From Hyphomicrobiaceae bacterium (lineage in GTDB: Bacteria > Pseudomonadota > Alphaproteobacteria > Rhizobiales > Devosiaceae): a stretch of 64,000 nt of DNA. The stretch is taken from the NCBI GenBank assembly GCA_020638095.1, contig JACKJF010000003.1, forward strand, positions 496,001 to 560,000, in the 5' to 3' direction. Shown piece after piece: positions 54,514-63,941 of the stretch (positions are counted from its first letter, which is position 1; each line of letters opens with the position of its first letter). A model generated the notes under the pieces. It saw nothing but the letters and a program-made list of their open reading frames with translations. It ran no database searches and had not been told where the DNA came from. A program made the position numbers and the translations under genes.

Positions 54514-55632
54514 ATGACCTCATCTGAACAGTTCATCAGGTCGCTGCTGGACAAGGCCGGAATCGAAGTTGGCGGTTCTCGGCCCTGGGACATCCAGATC
54601 CACAATAATGACCTTTACCCAAGGCTCATCTCCATGGGCACGCTGGGCTTTGGCGAAGCCTATATGGAGGGCTGGTGGGATAGCGAAAGCGTCGATCAGC
54701 TCATCTACCGGCTGCTGCAAATTCACGTGCTGGCGCTCATGCCCAAGGCGCGCGACATCGCGCTCTGGGTCTCGATCCTGCGCGCGTTCATCTTCAACCG
54801 GCAGAAGTCCCGCGCTTTCGAGGTCGGAGAAAAGCACTACGACATCGGCAACGATCTCTATTCGCGCATGCTCGACCGCCGTCTTATCTATTCGTGCGGC
54901 TACTGGAAGGATGCGCAAACGCTCGACGAGGCCCAGGAAGCCAAGCTCGATCTGATCTGCCGCAAGATCGGCCTCAAGAAGGGCATGCGCGTCCTCGATA
55001 TCGGCTCGGGCTGGGGCGGGTTCCTCAAATTCGCCGCCGAGCGCTACGGCATCGAAGGCGTCGGTATCACGGTCTCACGGGAGCAGCGCCAGTATGCCGA
55101 GGATTCGGCGGCGGGGCTGAAACTCGACTTCCGCCTGGAAGACTATCGTGAGACAACCGGCACCTTCGACCGCATCGTTTCGGTCGGCATGTTCGAGCAT
55201 GTCGGCTACAAGAACTACCGGGGTTACTTCGAAAAGGCAGCGGAGCTCCTCAGCGACGACGGACTTTTCCTGCTTCACACGATCGGCGGCAACGAATCGG
55301 TGACCCATGGCGATCCGTGGGCCGAGAAATACATCTTCCCCAATGGCATGCTGCCCTCTGCCACCCAGATTTCACGCGCGCTCGAACATCTCTTCGTCAT
55401 CGAGGACTGGCACAATTTCGGCGCCGACTACGACAGGACCCTGATGTCCTGGTACGAAAGGTTCGAGGCGGCCTGGCCGGAACTCAAGGACAACTACGAC
55501 GAGGTCTTCCGCCGCATGTGGCGCTATTACCTTCTGTCCTTTGCCGGAGTCTTCAGGGCCCGCCGCACCCAACTCTGGCAACTTGTGCTGAGCAGGAACG
55601 GCGTCGCCGGGGGCTACCGGTCGGTGCGCTGA
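54514..55632 (+). CDS. cfa: Cyclopropane-fatty-acyl-phospholipid synthase
   Basis: A 372-residue SAM-dependent enzyme that cyclopropanates unsaturated phospholipid chains at the membrane. The N-domain has DIQIHNNDLYPRLISMGTLGFGEAYMEGWW; YSCGYWKD holds the bicarbonate-site cysteine, VLDIGSGWGGFLKFAA binds SAM, and GMFEHVGYKNYRGYF is catalytic. It uses the unsaturated lipids made through FabA-FabB. The ATG at 54514 fits family length (382 in E. coli). Confidence 0.93.
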   Translation: MTSSEQFIRSLLDKAGIEVGGSRPWDIQIHNNDLYPRLISMGTLGFGEAYMEGWWDSESVDQLIYRLLQIHVLALMPKARDIALWVSILRAFIFNRQKSRAFEVGEKHYDIGNDLYSRMLDRRLIYSCGYWKDAQTLDEAQEAKLDLICRKIGLKKGMRVLDIGSGWGGFLKFAAERYGIEGVGITVSREQRQYAEDSAAGLKLDFRLEDYRETTGTFDRIVSVGMFEHVGYKNYRGYFEKAAELLSDDGLFLLHTIGGNESVTHGDPWAEKYIFPNGMLPSATQISRALEHLFVIEDWHNFGADYDRTLMSWYERFEAAWPELKDNYDEVFRRMWRYYLLSFAGVFRARRTQLWQLVLSRNGVAGGYRSVR

Positions 55633-55642
55633 TCCGAAACGG

Positions 55643-56470
55643 TCACTTCAGCGAGGCGCAACGGCCGGCCGGCCCCAGTGCGGGCAGGTCGCGCGGGTCG
55701 CAGCCGCTGAGAATGAAATGCACCCATTCCTCTTCGGTGCCATAGAACGCATTGCGGTCGACCGCCCCGCGCACGCCCGGCATGATGCCTGTCTGGGTAT
55801 ATTGCCAGAAGGTCCAGCGCTCGTTGCGATAGCGAAGCTCGGGTTCCGCCGCGACCGACCGCAGCCACATCGTGTTCGGCAGGTTCCGTCCCGCCAGAAC
55901 GTCGTGATGGAAGGTCATGTCGGTATAAATGATCGGCAGCTTGCCGGTATGGGCCTCCATGCGTGCCAGCATCGTCTCGACCATGGCGAACGCCGTTTCC
56001 GGGTCGGGATGGGTCCGGCAGCTCTCCGAATGGTTGTTCCATTCGAGGTCGAGTACCGGCGGCATCGAGAACGGATCATTGGGCACATTGGCCTCGAACC
56101 AGGCCGCCTGTTCGTCCGCGTCGCGGCACCAGGTCATAAAGTGATAGGCACCCGGCGCCACGCCGGCATTGCTCGCGCGGTGCCAGTTCGTCCGGAACAT
56201 CGGGTCGACATAATCGCCACCCTCGGTTGCCTTGATGAAGACAAAACGCGTGCCCGCCGCCCGCGCCGCGCTGAAATCGACGTCGCCCTGATAGCGCGCC
56301 ACGTCGATGCCCTGAATGGGAAGATTGTGCGCCCGGAAAACGCCGGGATGCGGATCGCTGTCGCCGCGCATGATCCCGGCAGAAAAGCAGCCGGCAAGCG
56401 CGGATGCGAGCCCAAGCGCGAGCGTGGATTTGAGAAAAATGCGCGCAAAGGCGCGAAGCGGGAAGTTCAT
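55643..56470 (-). CDS. GH25 family lysozyme-like lipoprotein
   Basis: A 275-residue predicted lipoprotein (lipobox LAGC, Cys28). The glycoside hydrolase 25 barrel starts GIDVARYQGDVDF (Asp56) and carries the catalytic pair in VLDLEWNN (Asp141, Glu143). RFVFIKATEGGDYVDPMF, PGAYHFMTW and FWQYTQTG are standard. It should cleave peptidoglycan glycan strands in the periplasm. It converges with cfa. Confidence 0.88.
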   Translation of the reverse strand: MNFPLRAFARIFLKSTLALGLASALAGCFSAGIMRGDSDPHPGVFRAHNLPIQGIDVARYQGDVDFSAARAAGTRFVFIKATEGGDYVDPMFRTNWHRASNAGVAPGAYHFMTWCRDADEQAAWFEANVPNDPFSMPPVLDLEWNNHSESCRTHPDPETAFAMVETMLARMEAHTGKLPIIYTDMTFHHDVLAGRNLPNTMWLRSVAAEPELRYRNERWTFWQYTQTGIMPGVRGAVDRNAFYGTEEEWVHFILSGCDPRDLPALGPAGRCASLK

Positions 56471-56589
56471 CTTCAGGGCGACGCCAAAACAACAGCTGTC
56501 GCCCGATTCACCACGCGCGTGTTAATGCCGCCTTACGCAATTGTGGCAGCGGCGTGGCGCTGTTCGTTAAGGTTGATTACCCCTTAATA

Positions 56590-57726
56590 TCAGGCGGATG
56601 CGCCGCGCGCCGCGATTGCCGCCATCAGTCGCGTGGTGAGAGGCGCGATGCGCCGCTCGACAAGTCCCGCCTGCTCGTCGGTCAGCTGATAGGCATCGAC
56701 CCTGAAATCCTCGCGCTCGGCGAAATAGGCACTGATCTTCGGCGTGACGGCATCAAACCCGTCCCGCCCGAGGGCACGATAGACCTTCTCCATCCGCCCG
56801 ACCGGATCGGCAGTGAGGTCCTGATAGTGAACGTGATGGAATTGCCCCTCCGGAACGAGGGCAAGATCGGCGATCAGCGCCTCCATCATCTCTTCGTATT
56901 CATCGGCGATGCGCGCGTCGAGCTGACGATGGTCCGACAGCTGCAGGCCCTGCGTATCGCATAGCCGGACCCAGAGCTTGTGGGTCGAGCCCATCACTGC
57001 GGAGGGGTCGCGGGTGATGAGGACGAACCTGGCCTTGGGATAAAGATCGATGAGGGTCCTGACCCGTGCTGTGTGGGTCGGCGACTTGACGATCATCTGC
57101 TTTGGCCCCGATTGCAGCGTCACCGCTTTCAGGAACCAGGAAAGACCCGCACGCCATCTTTCGCGCTCGCCGGTGCTGAGGCCCGACAAGGACAGCGTGC
57201 CCTTCCGCCGCGGCGCGTCGGGAAATGCGACCTGCAAATAGGGCGAGGGCAGGCCGAGATTCATCAGCGCGAACTCGTCTTCCTGCGGCAGGTGCCAGCC
57301 GGCCTGCATGTCGTCCATCGGCCGGTTCGACGGCACCAGAAACCGGACCATTTTCGTATAGCCCGAGGTCAGAAGAAAATGATGCGGGCTCATGCATTGG
57401 AACGTGTCGGGAAAGATGACCCTGTCATCGAGGATCATCAGTTCGTGCAAAAGCGTCGTCCCCGACCGCCAGTGCCCGATGACGAAGATCGGATCGGCCG
57501 GCAAGGTGACGGCGTCGATCTCGCGCCCCTTGAGCATCCGCTGCGCCAACCCGGCAGCGGAATTGAAGAAGGCCGTGATCGTGATCGTGACGACGTGCCC
57601 CCACTTGACCGGCGCGACGGCGAACCGCCCGTAAACGAGCAGCCGGATCCACACCGAAAGCGTCATCCCGTGCCAGAACCGGGCATGCCAGAACCGCACC
57701 CGCCGGTCAGGTTGCTTTGAAGCCAT
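56590..57726 (-). CDS. Sulfotransferase family protein
   Basis: A 378-residue protein with the PAPS-binding 5'-phosphosulfate loop HWRSGTTLLHELMIL and the 3'-phosphate block VLITRDPSAVMGSTHKL. The first 75 residues include a hydrophobic stretch, and a small internal duplication is visible near the start (RFWHARFWHG). It should transfer sulfate from PAPS to an unknown lipid, saccharide or small molecule. The ATG at 57726 is preceded by GGGGG. It is divergent from comM. Confidence 0.85.
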   Translation of the reverse strand: MASKQPDRRVRFWHARFWHGMTLSVWIRLLVYGRFAVAPVKWGHVVTITITAFFNSAAGLAQRMLKGREIDAVTLPADPIFVIGHWRSGTTLLHELMILDDRVIFPDTFQCMSPHHFLLTSGYTKMVRFLVPSNRPMDDMQAGWHLPQEDEFALMNLGLPSPYLQVAFPDAPRRKGTLSLSGLSTGERERWRAGLSWFLKAVTLQSGPKQMIVKSPTHTARVRTLIDLYPKARFVLITRDPSAVMGSTHKLWVRLCDTQGLQLSDHRQLDARIADEYEEMMEALIADLALVPEGQFHHVHYQDLTADPVGRMEKVYRALGRDGFDAVTPKISAYFAEREDFRVDAYQLTDEQAGLVERRIAPLTTRLMAAIAARGASA

Positions 57727-57834
57727 CGCCGTCGCCCCCTTTGTCCGCCGCCTACTATCGCGACCCGGTGCAGATGAAAACCTCCATGTCATCGGATACG
57801 GATGAACCCGTATGTTGACTCGCGGAATTGCTTA

Positions 57835-57849
57835 GAACAAACTAAGAAC
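57835..57849. promoter_or_regulatory. LexA (SOS) box upstream of the comM-like gene
   Basis: GAACAAACTAAGAAC is GAAC-N7-GAAC, the reverse complement of the alphaproteobacterial LexA direct repeat GTTC-N7-GTTC. It lies 19 bases before the ATG at 57868, overlapping the likely promoter or early leader. Confidence 0.7.
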
Positions 57850-57867
57850 ATATTGGGCGGGGCATTC

Positions 57868-59388
57868 ATGGTTACGCGGGTCCAGACGGTCGCATTCCAG
57901 GGCATCGAGGCGGTGGAAGTCGACGTGCAGGTGCAGGTCGCGCCCGGAATGCCGCATTTCAACATTGTCGGCCTGCCCGACAAGGCGGTGGCCGAAAGCC
58001 GCGAGCGGGTGCGCGCCGCGCTTCTGGCTTCGGGCCTCAGCCTTCCGCCCAAGCGCATCACCATCAATCTCGCTCCCGCCGATCTGCCCAAGGAGGGCTC
58101 GCACTACGACCTGCCCATCGCTCTGGGGCTTATGGGCGCCATCGGCGCCGTGCCAGCCGACAGCTTCTCCCGTTATGTGGTTCTGGGCGAACTTGCGCTC
58201 GACGGCCGCATCATGCCCGTCTCCGGCACGCTGCCCGCCGCCATTGCCGCCAATGCCCGCGGATTCGGCATGATCTGTCCGGCGGCCTGTGGCCCCGAAG
58301 CGGCCTGGGCCGATCCCGACCTCGACATCATCGCGGCCCAGTCGCTCGTGATGCTCAACAATCACCTTGTCGGCCACCAGCTCAGCGCCCGGCCGGTGCC
58401 GGCCCGTCAGGGCAGCAATGTTGCATTGCCCGATCTTGCCGATGTGCGTGGGCAGGAAGCGGCCCGGCGTGCGCTTGAAGTGGCCGCCGCGGGCGGACAC
58501 AATCTTCTCATGGTCGGCCCGCCGGGCGCCGGCAAGTCCATGCTGGCCCAGCGCCTGCCCTCGATCTTGCCGCCCCTCAGCCCGCGCGAAATGCTCGACG
58601 TCTCGATGATCCAGTCGATCGCCGGCGAACTCAATGGCGGCAGGCTGAGCGACCGGCGGCCGTTTCGCGCCCCGCACCATTCCGCCTCCATGGCGGCGCT
58701 GGTCGGCGGCGGGTTGCGCGTTCGGCCCGGCGAGGTCTCGCTGGCGCACAATGGCGTGCTTTTTCTTGATGAACTGCCCGAATTTGCCCCGCAGGTTCTT
58801 GATTCGCTACGTCAGCCGCTCGAAGCCGGCGAGACGGTCATTGCGCGGGCCAATGCCCGCGTCTCCTATCCCGCGCGGTTCCAGCTCATCGCCGCGATGA
58901 ATCCGTGCAAATGCGGCATGGCCGGCACGCCCGGCCATACCTGCCGGCGGGGCGATGCCTGCGCGGCGGAATATCAGTCGCGCCTCTCCGGGCCCTTTCT
59001 CGACCGGATCGATATCCGCATGGACGTGCCCGCCGTTTCCGCGCGCGACATGATGGGCGAGCAGACCGCCGAGCCGAGCAGCACGGTTGCCGCCCGTGTC
59101 GCCGCCGCTCGCGAGGTCCAGATCGAGCGTTACCGTGAGATGGGCGCGAACGGTATCTTCACCAACGCGGCGGCCGGCGCCCGCCTGATCGAAGAGGTCG
59201 CGGCACCCGATTCTGAAAGCCGCGATCTGCTCGTCCGCGCCTCGGAACGGTTCGGTCTTTCGGCCCGCGCTTATCACCGCGTCCTCAAGGTCGCCCGCAC
59301 CCTGGCCGACCTTGCCGGTTCGAAAAAGGTGGGCCGCCCCTTCTTCGCCGAAGCGCTGAGCTATCGCCTGAGCCTCGCCAATGCCTGA
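57868..59388 (+). CDS. YifB/ComM-like Mg chelatase-type AAA+ ATPase
   Basis: A 506-residue AAA+ protein of the ComM family, helicase-like factors in DNA uptake and recombination. The N-domain has VQVAPGMPHFNIVGLPDKAVAESRERVRAA; Walker A is GPPGAGKSML, Walker B is VLFLDELPEF, and a zinc region CKCGMAGTPGHTCRRGDAC is near residue 350. The ATG at 57868 follows GGGCGGGG. The SOS box upstream suggests induction by DNA damage. Confidence 0.92.
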   Translation: MVTRVQTVAFQGIEAVEVDVQVQVAPGMPHFNIVGLPDKAVAESRERVRAALLASGLSLPPKRITINLAPADLPKEGSHYDLPIALGLMGAIGAVPADSFSRYVVLGELALDGRIMPVSGTLPAAIAANARGFGMICPAACGPEAAWADPDLDIIAAQSLVMLNNHLVGHQLSARPVPARQGSNVALPDLADVRGQEAARRALEVAAAGGHNLLMVGPPGAGKSMLAQRLPSILPPLSPREMLDVSMIQSIAGELNGGRLSDRRPFRAPHHSASMAALVGGGLRVRPGEVSLAHNGVLFLDELPEFAPQVLDSLRQPLEAGETVIARANARVSYPARFQLIAAMNPCKCGMAGTPGHTCRRGDACAAEYQSRLSGPFLDRIDIRMDVPAVSARDMMGEQTAEPSSTVAARVAAAREVQIERYREMGANGIFTNAAAGARLIEEVAAPDSESRDLLVRASERFGLSARAYHRVLKVARTLADLAGSKKVGRPFFAEALSYRLSLANA

Positions 59389-59453
59389 CGTTTGGCCCGC
59401 TTTTGAATACGGCCAAATCCGCATCGGCAATTGACTCAAAATTAGGGGCTTTG

Positions 59454-60068
59454 ATGCATCTTTTGCCCATGGGCAGAAAAGTGCGAATTGTCCGCAACGA
59501 GGCGGAACTTTTAAGCTGGAACGACGAGCGCGGCTTCGGCTTTGCCCGCCTGCCCGGCGGCACCGAGCGCATTTTCGTTCACGCCAGGAGTTTTCTGCCC
59601 GACATGCCGCGCCCGCAGCCCGGCGACCGGCTCGATCTCGAGGTCGTGCCCGGCAAGGGCGGCAAGCCGGCCGCCCGCGACGTGCGCATCCTTCACTCGG
59701 ACGAATTGCCCGCGAGTCCCCTGTCGCTTCACCTGGCAACCGCCGCCATTCTTACCCTTTTGTTGCAGGTCGATATCATGCTCGACCGCATGCCGGGTCT
59801 GGTCGCCTCGATCTACGTGCTGATGGGTGGCCTCTCGCTTTTTGCCTATTCGTGGGACAAGCAGGCGGCGATCATCGGTGCCTGGCGCGTGCGCGAGCGT
59901 GACCTCCAGATTCTCGATTTCCTCGGCGGCGTCATCGGCGGCCTCATCGCCCAGCATATGATGCGCCACAAGCGCAACAAGAACTCCTTCCAGAATGGCA
60001 CCTTGGCGGCCGTGGTCTTTCACGCCGCCCTGCTTGGCGCCATCGGTCTCGGCCTCTTTCACTTCTGA
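59454..60068 (+). CDS. Cold-shock domain/DUF1294 membrane fusion protein
   Basis: A 204-residue protein. Residues 6-85 form a cold-shock-like nucleic acid-binding domain (LLSWNDERGFGFARL as RNP1, ERIFVHARSF as RNP2). Residues 95-204 hold three or four membrane helices with the DUF1294 core (LFAYSWDKQAAIIGAWRVRERDLQILDFLGGVIGGLIAQHMMRHK). This CspA-like/DUF1294 fusion is known in bacteria; function unclear. AGGGG lies five bases before the ATG. It converges with galM. Confidence 0.83.
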   Translation: MHLLPMGRKVRIVRNEAELLSWNDERGFGFARLPGGTERIFVHARSFLPDMPRPQPGDRLDLEVVPGKGGKPAARDVRILHSDELPASPLSLHLATAAILTLLLQVDIMLDRMPGLVASIYVLMGGLSLFAYSWDKQAAIIGAWRVRERDLQILDFLGGVIGGLIAQHMMRHKRNKNSFQNGTLAAVVFHAALLGAIGLGLFHF

Positions 60069-60077
60069 ACGGCGAAC

Positions 60078-61091
60078 TCAGCCCGCTTCGGCAATGTCGA
60101 TCCGGCAATGATGCCGGTATGGCCGGTCGGGGCTGTTGAGTATCGAGGGAAATTCCGGCTGGTTGACCGCATTGGGATAGGCCTGGTCTTCAAGGCAAAG
60201 CCCTGAATATTTTCCATACATGCGTCCGCCAAGGCCCGGCACCGGCACGTCCGTCCAGACCGCATTGTAAAGCTGGACCGCCGGCCGGTCGGTGAAGAGC
60301 CTGAGCCGCAATGCCCCGTCCGGGCCCAGGACTTCCGCCGCCGGTTCTGCCGGATCGCGGTCCGCCCTCAGGATCATGTTGAGATCGTAGTCGAGCGGCG
60401 CGCCATCCGCGCCGCGGAAATTGCGCGGGTGCCGGAAATCGAAACGCGTGCCCTCCACGCCAACAATCGCTCCCGTCGGCAGCAGCGATTCGTCGCTGAC
60501 CGTCCGGCGGTCGGCGTCGAGCCTCAGCCGATGGTCGAGCACGTCGGGACCAGTGCCGAGGTTGAAATATTGATGCTGCACCAGCGAAATCGGCGTCACC
60601 CGGTCCGGCATGGCCTCGAGGGTCAGGTCGAGCGCGTTGCCGTCGAGCTGGTAGGTTGCGACGAAATCGACCGCGCCGGGATAGCCCATCGCGCCGTCCG
60701 GGGAGTGGAGCGTGAATCTGACCCTGTTCGTGCGCGCATCCGGCTCCATCTCCCAGACCTGCCGCCCAAGCCCGTCGGGCCCGCCATGAAGATGATGCGG
60801 CGCTTCGTTGACCGGCAGGTCATAGGTCCTGCCCTCGAGCGTGAACTTTCCGAACCCGATCCGGTTGGCCACCCGTCCGGCAAGGGATCCGAAATGGGGC
60901 GAATGAAGCGGGTAGGGGTCAAAACTCTCAAATCCAAGCACCACCTGCCGCATGCCATGACCGGCGGGCACCTGCCAGTCGCGGACCGTCACGCCCCAGT
61001 TCATCAGGAACACGCGCGCGCCGGTCGCGCTGACGAGCTCGGCCTCCTCGACCGGCTTGCCGCCAAACTCACCCACCCGTTTTATCTTCAT
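60078..61091 (-). CDS. galM: Aldose 1-epimerase GalM
   Basis: A 337-residue mutarotase that interconverts alpha and beta anomers of aldoses before phosphorylation. GSLAGRVANRIGFGKFTLEG, HHLHGGPDGLGRQVW (catalytic His), LVQHQYFNLG (second His) and GKYSGLCLEDQAYPNAVNQPEFP (catalytic Glu) are all present. GGAGG precedes the ATG at 61091. It is divergent from xylR and beside xylBA, so xylose or arabinose is a likely substrate. Confidence 0.93.
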   Translation of the reverse strand: MKIKRVGEFGGKPVEEAELVSATGARVFLMNWGVTVRDWQVPAGHGMRQVVLGFESFDPYPLHSPHFGSLAGRVANRIGFGKFTLEGRTYDLPVNEAPHHLHGGPDGLGRQVWEMEPDARTNRVRFTLHSPDGAMGYPGAVDFVATYQLDGNALDLTLEAMPDRVTPISLVQHQYFNLGTGPDVLDHRLRLDADRRTVSDESLLPTGAIVGVEGTRFDFRHPRNFRGADGAPLDYDLNMILRADRDPAEPAAEVLGPDGALRLRLFTDRPAVQLYNAVWTDVPVPGLGGRMYGKYSGLCLEDQAYPNAVNQPEFPSILNSPDRPYRHHCRIDIAEAG

Positions 61092-61192
61092 TTCCGCCTC
61101 CACAAGTGACGTTCCCTTAGCCAAAAGCGCGTCCACTTGCACCAGCGAACAGCAACCGCGGCAAATGCCGTGCAAGCCGGAACTTTTTCGTG

Positions 61193-61213
61193 GCGGCATC
61201 CAATTGTTGCCGC
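61193..61213. promoter_or_regulatory. Inverted repeat between galM and xylR
   Basis: GCGGCA (61193-61198), nine bases including AATTGT, TGCCGC (61208-61213), 26 bases before the xylR start. It could be an operator for divergent control; it does not resemble the AT-rich palindrome before xylB. Confidence 0.3.
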
Positions 61214-61239
61214 TATGAAAATTTCGGGGAGAATGCGCG

Positions 61240-62286
61240 GTGGCGACGATCATTCAAAAGCACGGCAGGGCGACGGTCCGCGACGTAGCGCGGGCGGCCG
61301 GCGTTTCGCTCGCCACGGTCGATCGCGTGCTCAACGGGCGCAAGGGCGTGCGCCAGTCAACCATCGACAAGGTGGAAAAGGCGGTCGCCGACCTCAACTA
61401 CACGCGTGACGTGAGCGCGTCGCTCCTGGCCCGCGCCACCTCGGCGCGCATCCACTTCGTACTTCCGGCGGGCGCCAACCCGTTCATGCACCATCTCGAA
61501 GCCGCCGTTGCGCGCCAGGCCGACATCGCCGCGCAGGCCCGGCTTGCCATCGAAATGTCTACCGTTCCTGCCCTGAACGCCGAGGCGCTTGTTGAGGAAA
61601 TCGATCGGCTCGCCGATGAAAAATGCGATTGCGCCGTCATTGTCGCAACCGACGACGATGCTGTGCGCCGCGCCGTCGCGCGGGCCCAGACCAAGGGCAT
61701 GCCAACCATTACCCTGGTTTCGGACCTGCCACAGTCCAAGCGCCGCGCCTTTGTCGGCATCGACAACGAGGCCGCCGGACGCACCGCCGCCGCGCTCATG
61801 GGCCGTTTCTGTCCGCCGCACTCGCAGATCGGATTGATCGTCGGCTCGCTCGACCTGCGCGACCATCGCGACCGGTTCGTCGGCTTTTCCGAGATCATGC
61901 TCGACGAGTTTCCCGGCATCGAAATCATCGGTCCCGCCGAAGGGTTCGACGATGCGCGCGAAACCGCCAAGCGCGCCAATGAATTGCTGAACGACAATCC
62001 GCGCCTCGCCGGCATTTATTCGGTCGGCGCCGGCAACGAGGGTCTCCTGGCGACGTTGCGCCAGCGCATCAGCCCCGGCCGGATCAGGGTTCTGGTGCAT
62101 GAACTCACCGACGCCTCGCGCGAAGGTCTCGCGGCCGGCTATATCGATGCGGTGCTCAACCAGAATGTCGACCGCGAGGCCGAACGCGCCATTGCTCTGG
62201 CGCAAATCCTTGCCGTGCACCCGACCGCCGAGCTCGATCGGCGTCCGGTTGAAATCGGCATCTATCTGCGCGACAACGTCATTTGA
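61240..62286 (+). CDS. LacI-family regulator of the xylose cluster (XylR-like)
   Basis: A 348-residue repressor. The N-terminal HTH is ATVRDVARAAGVSLATVDRVLNGRKGVRQSTIDKVEKAV, followed by a sugar-binding fold (ARIHFVLPAGANPFM, AFVGIDNEAAGRTAAALM, GIYSVGAGNEGLLATL). It starts at GTG 61240 with GGGGAG nine bases upstream. Its position before xylB and xylA and next to a palindrome suggests xylose-responsive control of that operon; the ligand is inference. Confidence 0.85.
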   Translation: MATIIQKHGRATVRDVARAAGVSLATVDRVLNGRKGVRQSTIDKVEKAVADLNYTRDVSASLLARATSARIHFVLPAGANPFMHHLEAAVARQADIAAQARLAIEMSTVPALNAEALVEEIDRLADEKCDCAVIVATDDDAVRRAVARAQTKGMPTITLVSDLPQSKRRAFVGIDNEAAGRTAAALMGRFCPPHSQIGLIVGSLDLRDHRDRFVGFSEIMLDEFPGIEIIGPAEGFDDARETAKRANELLNDNPRLAGIYSVGAGNEGLLATLRQRISPGRIRVLVHELTDASREGLAAGYIDAVLNQNVDREAERAIALAQILAVHPTAELDRRPVEIGIYLRDNVI

Positions 62287-62368
62287 GCCTGCCGATCGGG
62301 CGGCTTCGCGCCGGTCCGATGCGACGCAGGACGGACTTTTCAATATCGGGAAAGTGTGCAAATATTCG

Positions 62369-62390
62369 TTTTGAGGTACGTAACTCAAAA
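62369..62390. promoter_or_regulatory. Candidate operator upstream of xylB
   Basis: A 22-base near-perfect palindrome, TTTTGAG-N8-CTCAAAA, with TACGTA at its centre and only one mismatched pair. It lies 75 bases before the xylB ATG, downstream of a possible promoter (TTTTCA at 62337, about 17 bases, AAATAT). It is a typical form for a LacI-family operator. Confidence 0.65.
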
Positions 62391-62465
62391 AGGGTGCGGC
62401 CTGTCGCGGAAAAAGGCGGGGTGCGAAAAGCGCTGCGGCCGCGCGGCGAAGGGGAGGACTGAAGG

Positions 62466-63941
62466 ATGGGTGACCTAGGCGCCTATTATGTCGGGCTCGA
62501 CATCGGCACGTCCGGGGTCAAGGCGGCCCTGATGTCTGCGGCTGGAAACCTCGAAGCCGATGCCGTGGCGCCGCTCGAGGTCTTTCGGCCCAAACCCGGC
62601 TGGTCCGAACAGAACCCGTCAGACTGGTGGGCGGCAACCCAGTCCGCCCTCGACCAGTTGGCCAAGGCGCATCCGCAAAAGATGGCCCGCGTGCGGGGAC
62701 TTGGCCTGTCCGGCCAGATGCACGGCGCAACCCTGATCGACAAGGACGACAAGGTCCTGCGGCCCGCCATTCTCTGGAATGACGGGCGCTCGGCGGCGGA
62801 ATGCGCCGAGATCGAACGGGACTGCCCCAATTCGCGTGAGATTGCCGGCAACATCGCCATGCCCGGTTTCACCGCTCCCAAGATTGCCTGGGTCCGCAAA
62901 CACGAACCCGATATCTACGGCCGGATCGCCAAGGTTCTGCTGCCCAAGGACTATGTGCGGCTCTGTCTTTCGGGCGACTATGTATCCGACATGTCAGACG
63001 CGGCCGGCACCCTCTGGCTCAACGTTGCCGAACGCAAATGGTCGCCGGAGCTCCTCGCCGCCACGGGCCTTGACGAAAGCCACATGCCGCGCCTCGTCGA
63101 GGGGTCAGAAGAATCGGCCCTCCTGCGCGACGACCTTCGTCAGCGCTGGGGCATGGGCGAAAAGGTCGTCATTGCCGGCGGCGGCGGCGACAATGCCGTG
63201 CCGGCCTGCGGCATCGGCGCCATCCGTCCGGGCGAAGGCTTCGTCTCGCTCGGCACGTCTGGCGTGCTTTTCGTCACCAACGACCGGTTCCGGCCCAATA
63301 CGAAGGGCGCCGTCCACGCATTCTGCCACGCCGTCCCGAATACCTGGCACCAGATGGGCGTCATCCTCTCGGCCAGCGACAGCCTCAACTGGCTCGCCCA
63401 CAATCTCGGCCAGTCGGGCGTAGCGCTCGCCGGCAAGGTGGCGGAGAATTATCAGGGCCCCGGCGAAGAGATTTTCCTGCCCTATCTCTCGGGCGAGCGG
63501 ACGCCCCACAACAATGCTGCCGCACGTGGATCGTTCGTGGGCCTGTCCCACCTTTCCGATTCCACCCGGCTCGCCCAGGCGGTGATGGAGGGCGTTGCCT
63601 TTGCCTTCAAGGATTGCCAGCGCGTGCTTGGCGATGCCGGCACGGTGGTCAACAAGCTTATCGCCGTCGGTGGCGGCTCCAATTCCCGCCTGTGGCTTGA
63701 AATGATCGCGACCCTTCTCGATCAGGAGATCAACATTCTCGCCGACGGTGATTTTGGCGGCGCCTTTGGTGCCGCCCGGCTCGGTTTGTGCGCCGCCGAG
63801 AAGGCCGACCCGTTCACCGTCTGCACCACACCGGAGATCAAGACCAGCGTCACGCCCAACCGCGATTGGGCAGCGGCGCTAAACGCCAACTACCAACGCT
63901 ATCGCGCGCTATACGCCGCGATCGAGGAGACCAGAGCATGA
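62466..63941 (+). CDS. xylB: Xylulokinase
   Basis: A 491-residue FGGY-family kinase that phosphorylates D-xylulose. VGLDIGTSGVKAALM is phosphate loop 1; GLSGQMHGATL is the xylulokinase sugar-binding motif; LPKDYVRLCLSGDYVSDMSDAAGTLW and FLPYLSGERTPHNNAAARGSFVGL are FGGY signatures. GGGGAGG precedes the ATG. Its stop overlaps xylA (ATGA, 63938-63941). Confidence 0.96.
   Translation: MGDLGAYYVGLDIGTSGVKAALMSAAGNLEADAVAPLEVFRPKPGWSEQNPSDWWAATQSALDQLAKAHPQKMARVRGLGLSGQMHGATLIDKDDKVLRPAILWNDGRSAAECAEIERDCPNSREIAGNIAMPGFTAPKIAWVRKHEPDIYGRIAKVLLPKDYVRLCLSGDYVSDMSDAAGTLWLNVAERKWSPELLAATGLDESHMPRLVEGSEESALLRDDLRQRWGMGEKVVIAGGGGDNAVPACGIGAIRPGEGFVSLGTSGVLFVTNDRFRPNTKGAVHAFCHAVPNTWHQMGVILSASDSLNWLAHNLGQSGVALAGKVAENYQGPGEEIFLPYLSGERTPHNNAAARGSFVGLSHLSDSTRLAQAVMEGVAFAFKDCQRVLGDAGTVVNKLIAVGGGSNSRLWLEMIATLLDQEINILADGDFGGAFGAARLGLCAAEKADPFTVCTTPEIKTSVTPNRDWAAALNANYQRYRALYAAIEETRA

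Noticed and set aside
56566..56590. CtrA binding site near TTAAGGTTGATTACC
   Set aside because: The second half is TACC rather than TTAA, and no cell-cycle gene is adjacent.
59391..59417. Terminator after the comM-like gene
   Set aside because: TTTGGCC/GGCCAAA is inverted but has a 13-base loop and no U-tract; too weak to call.
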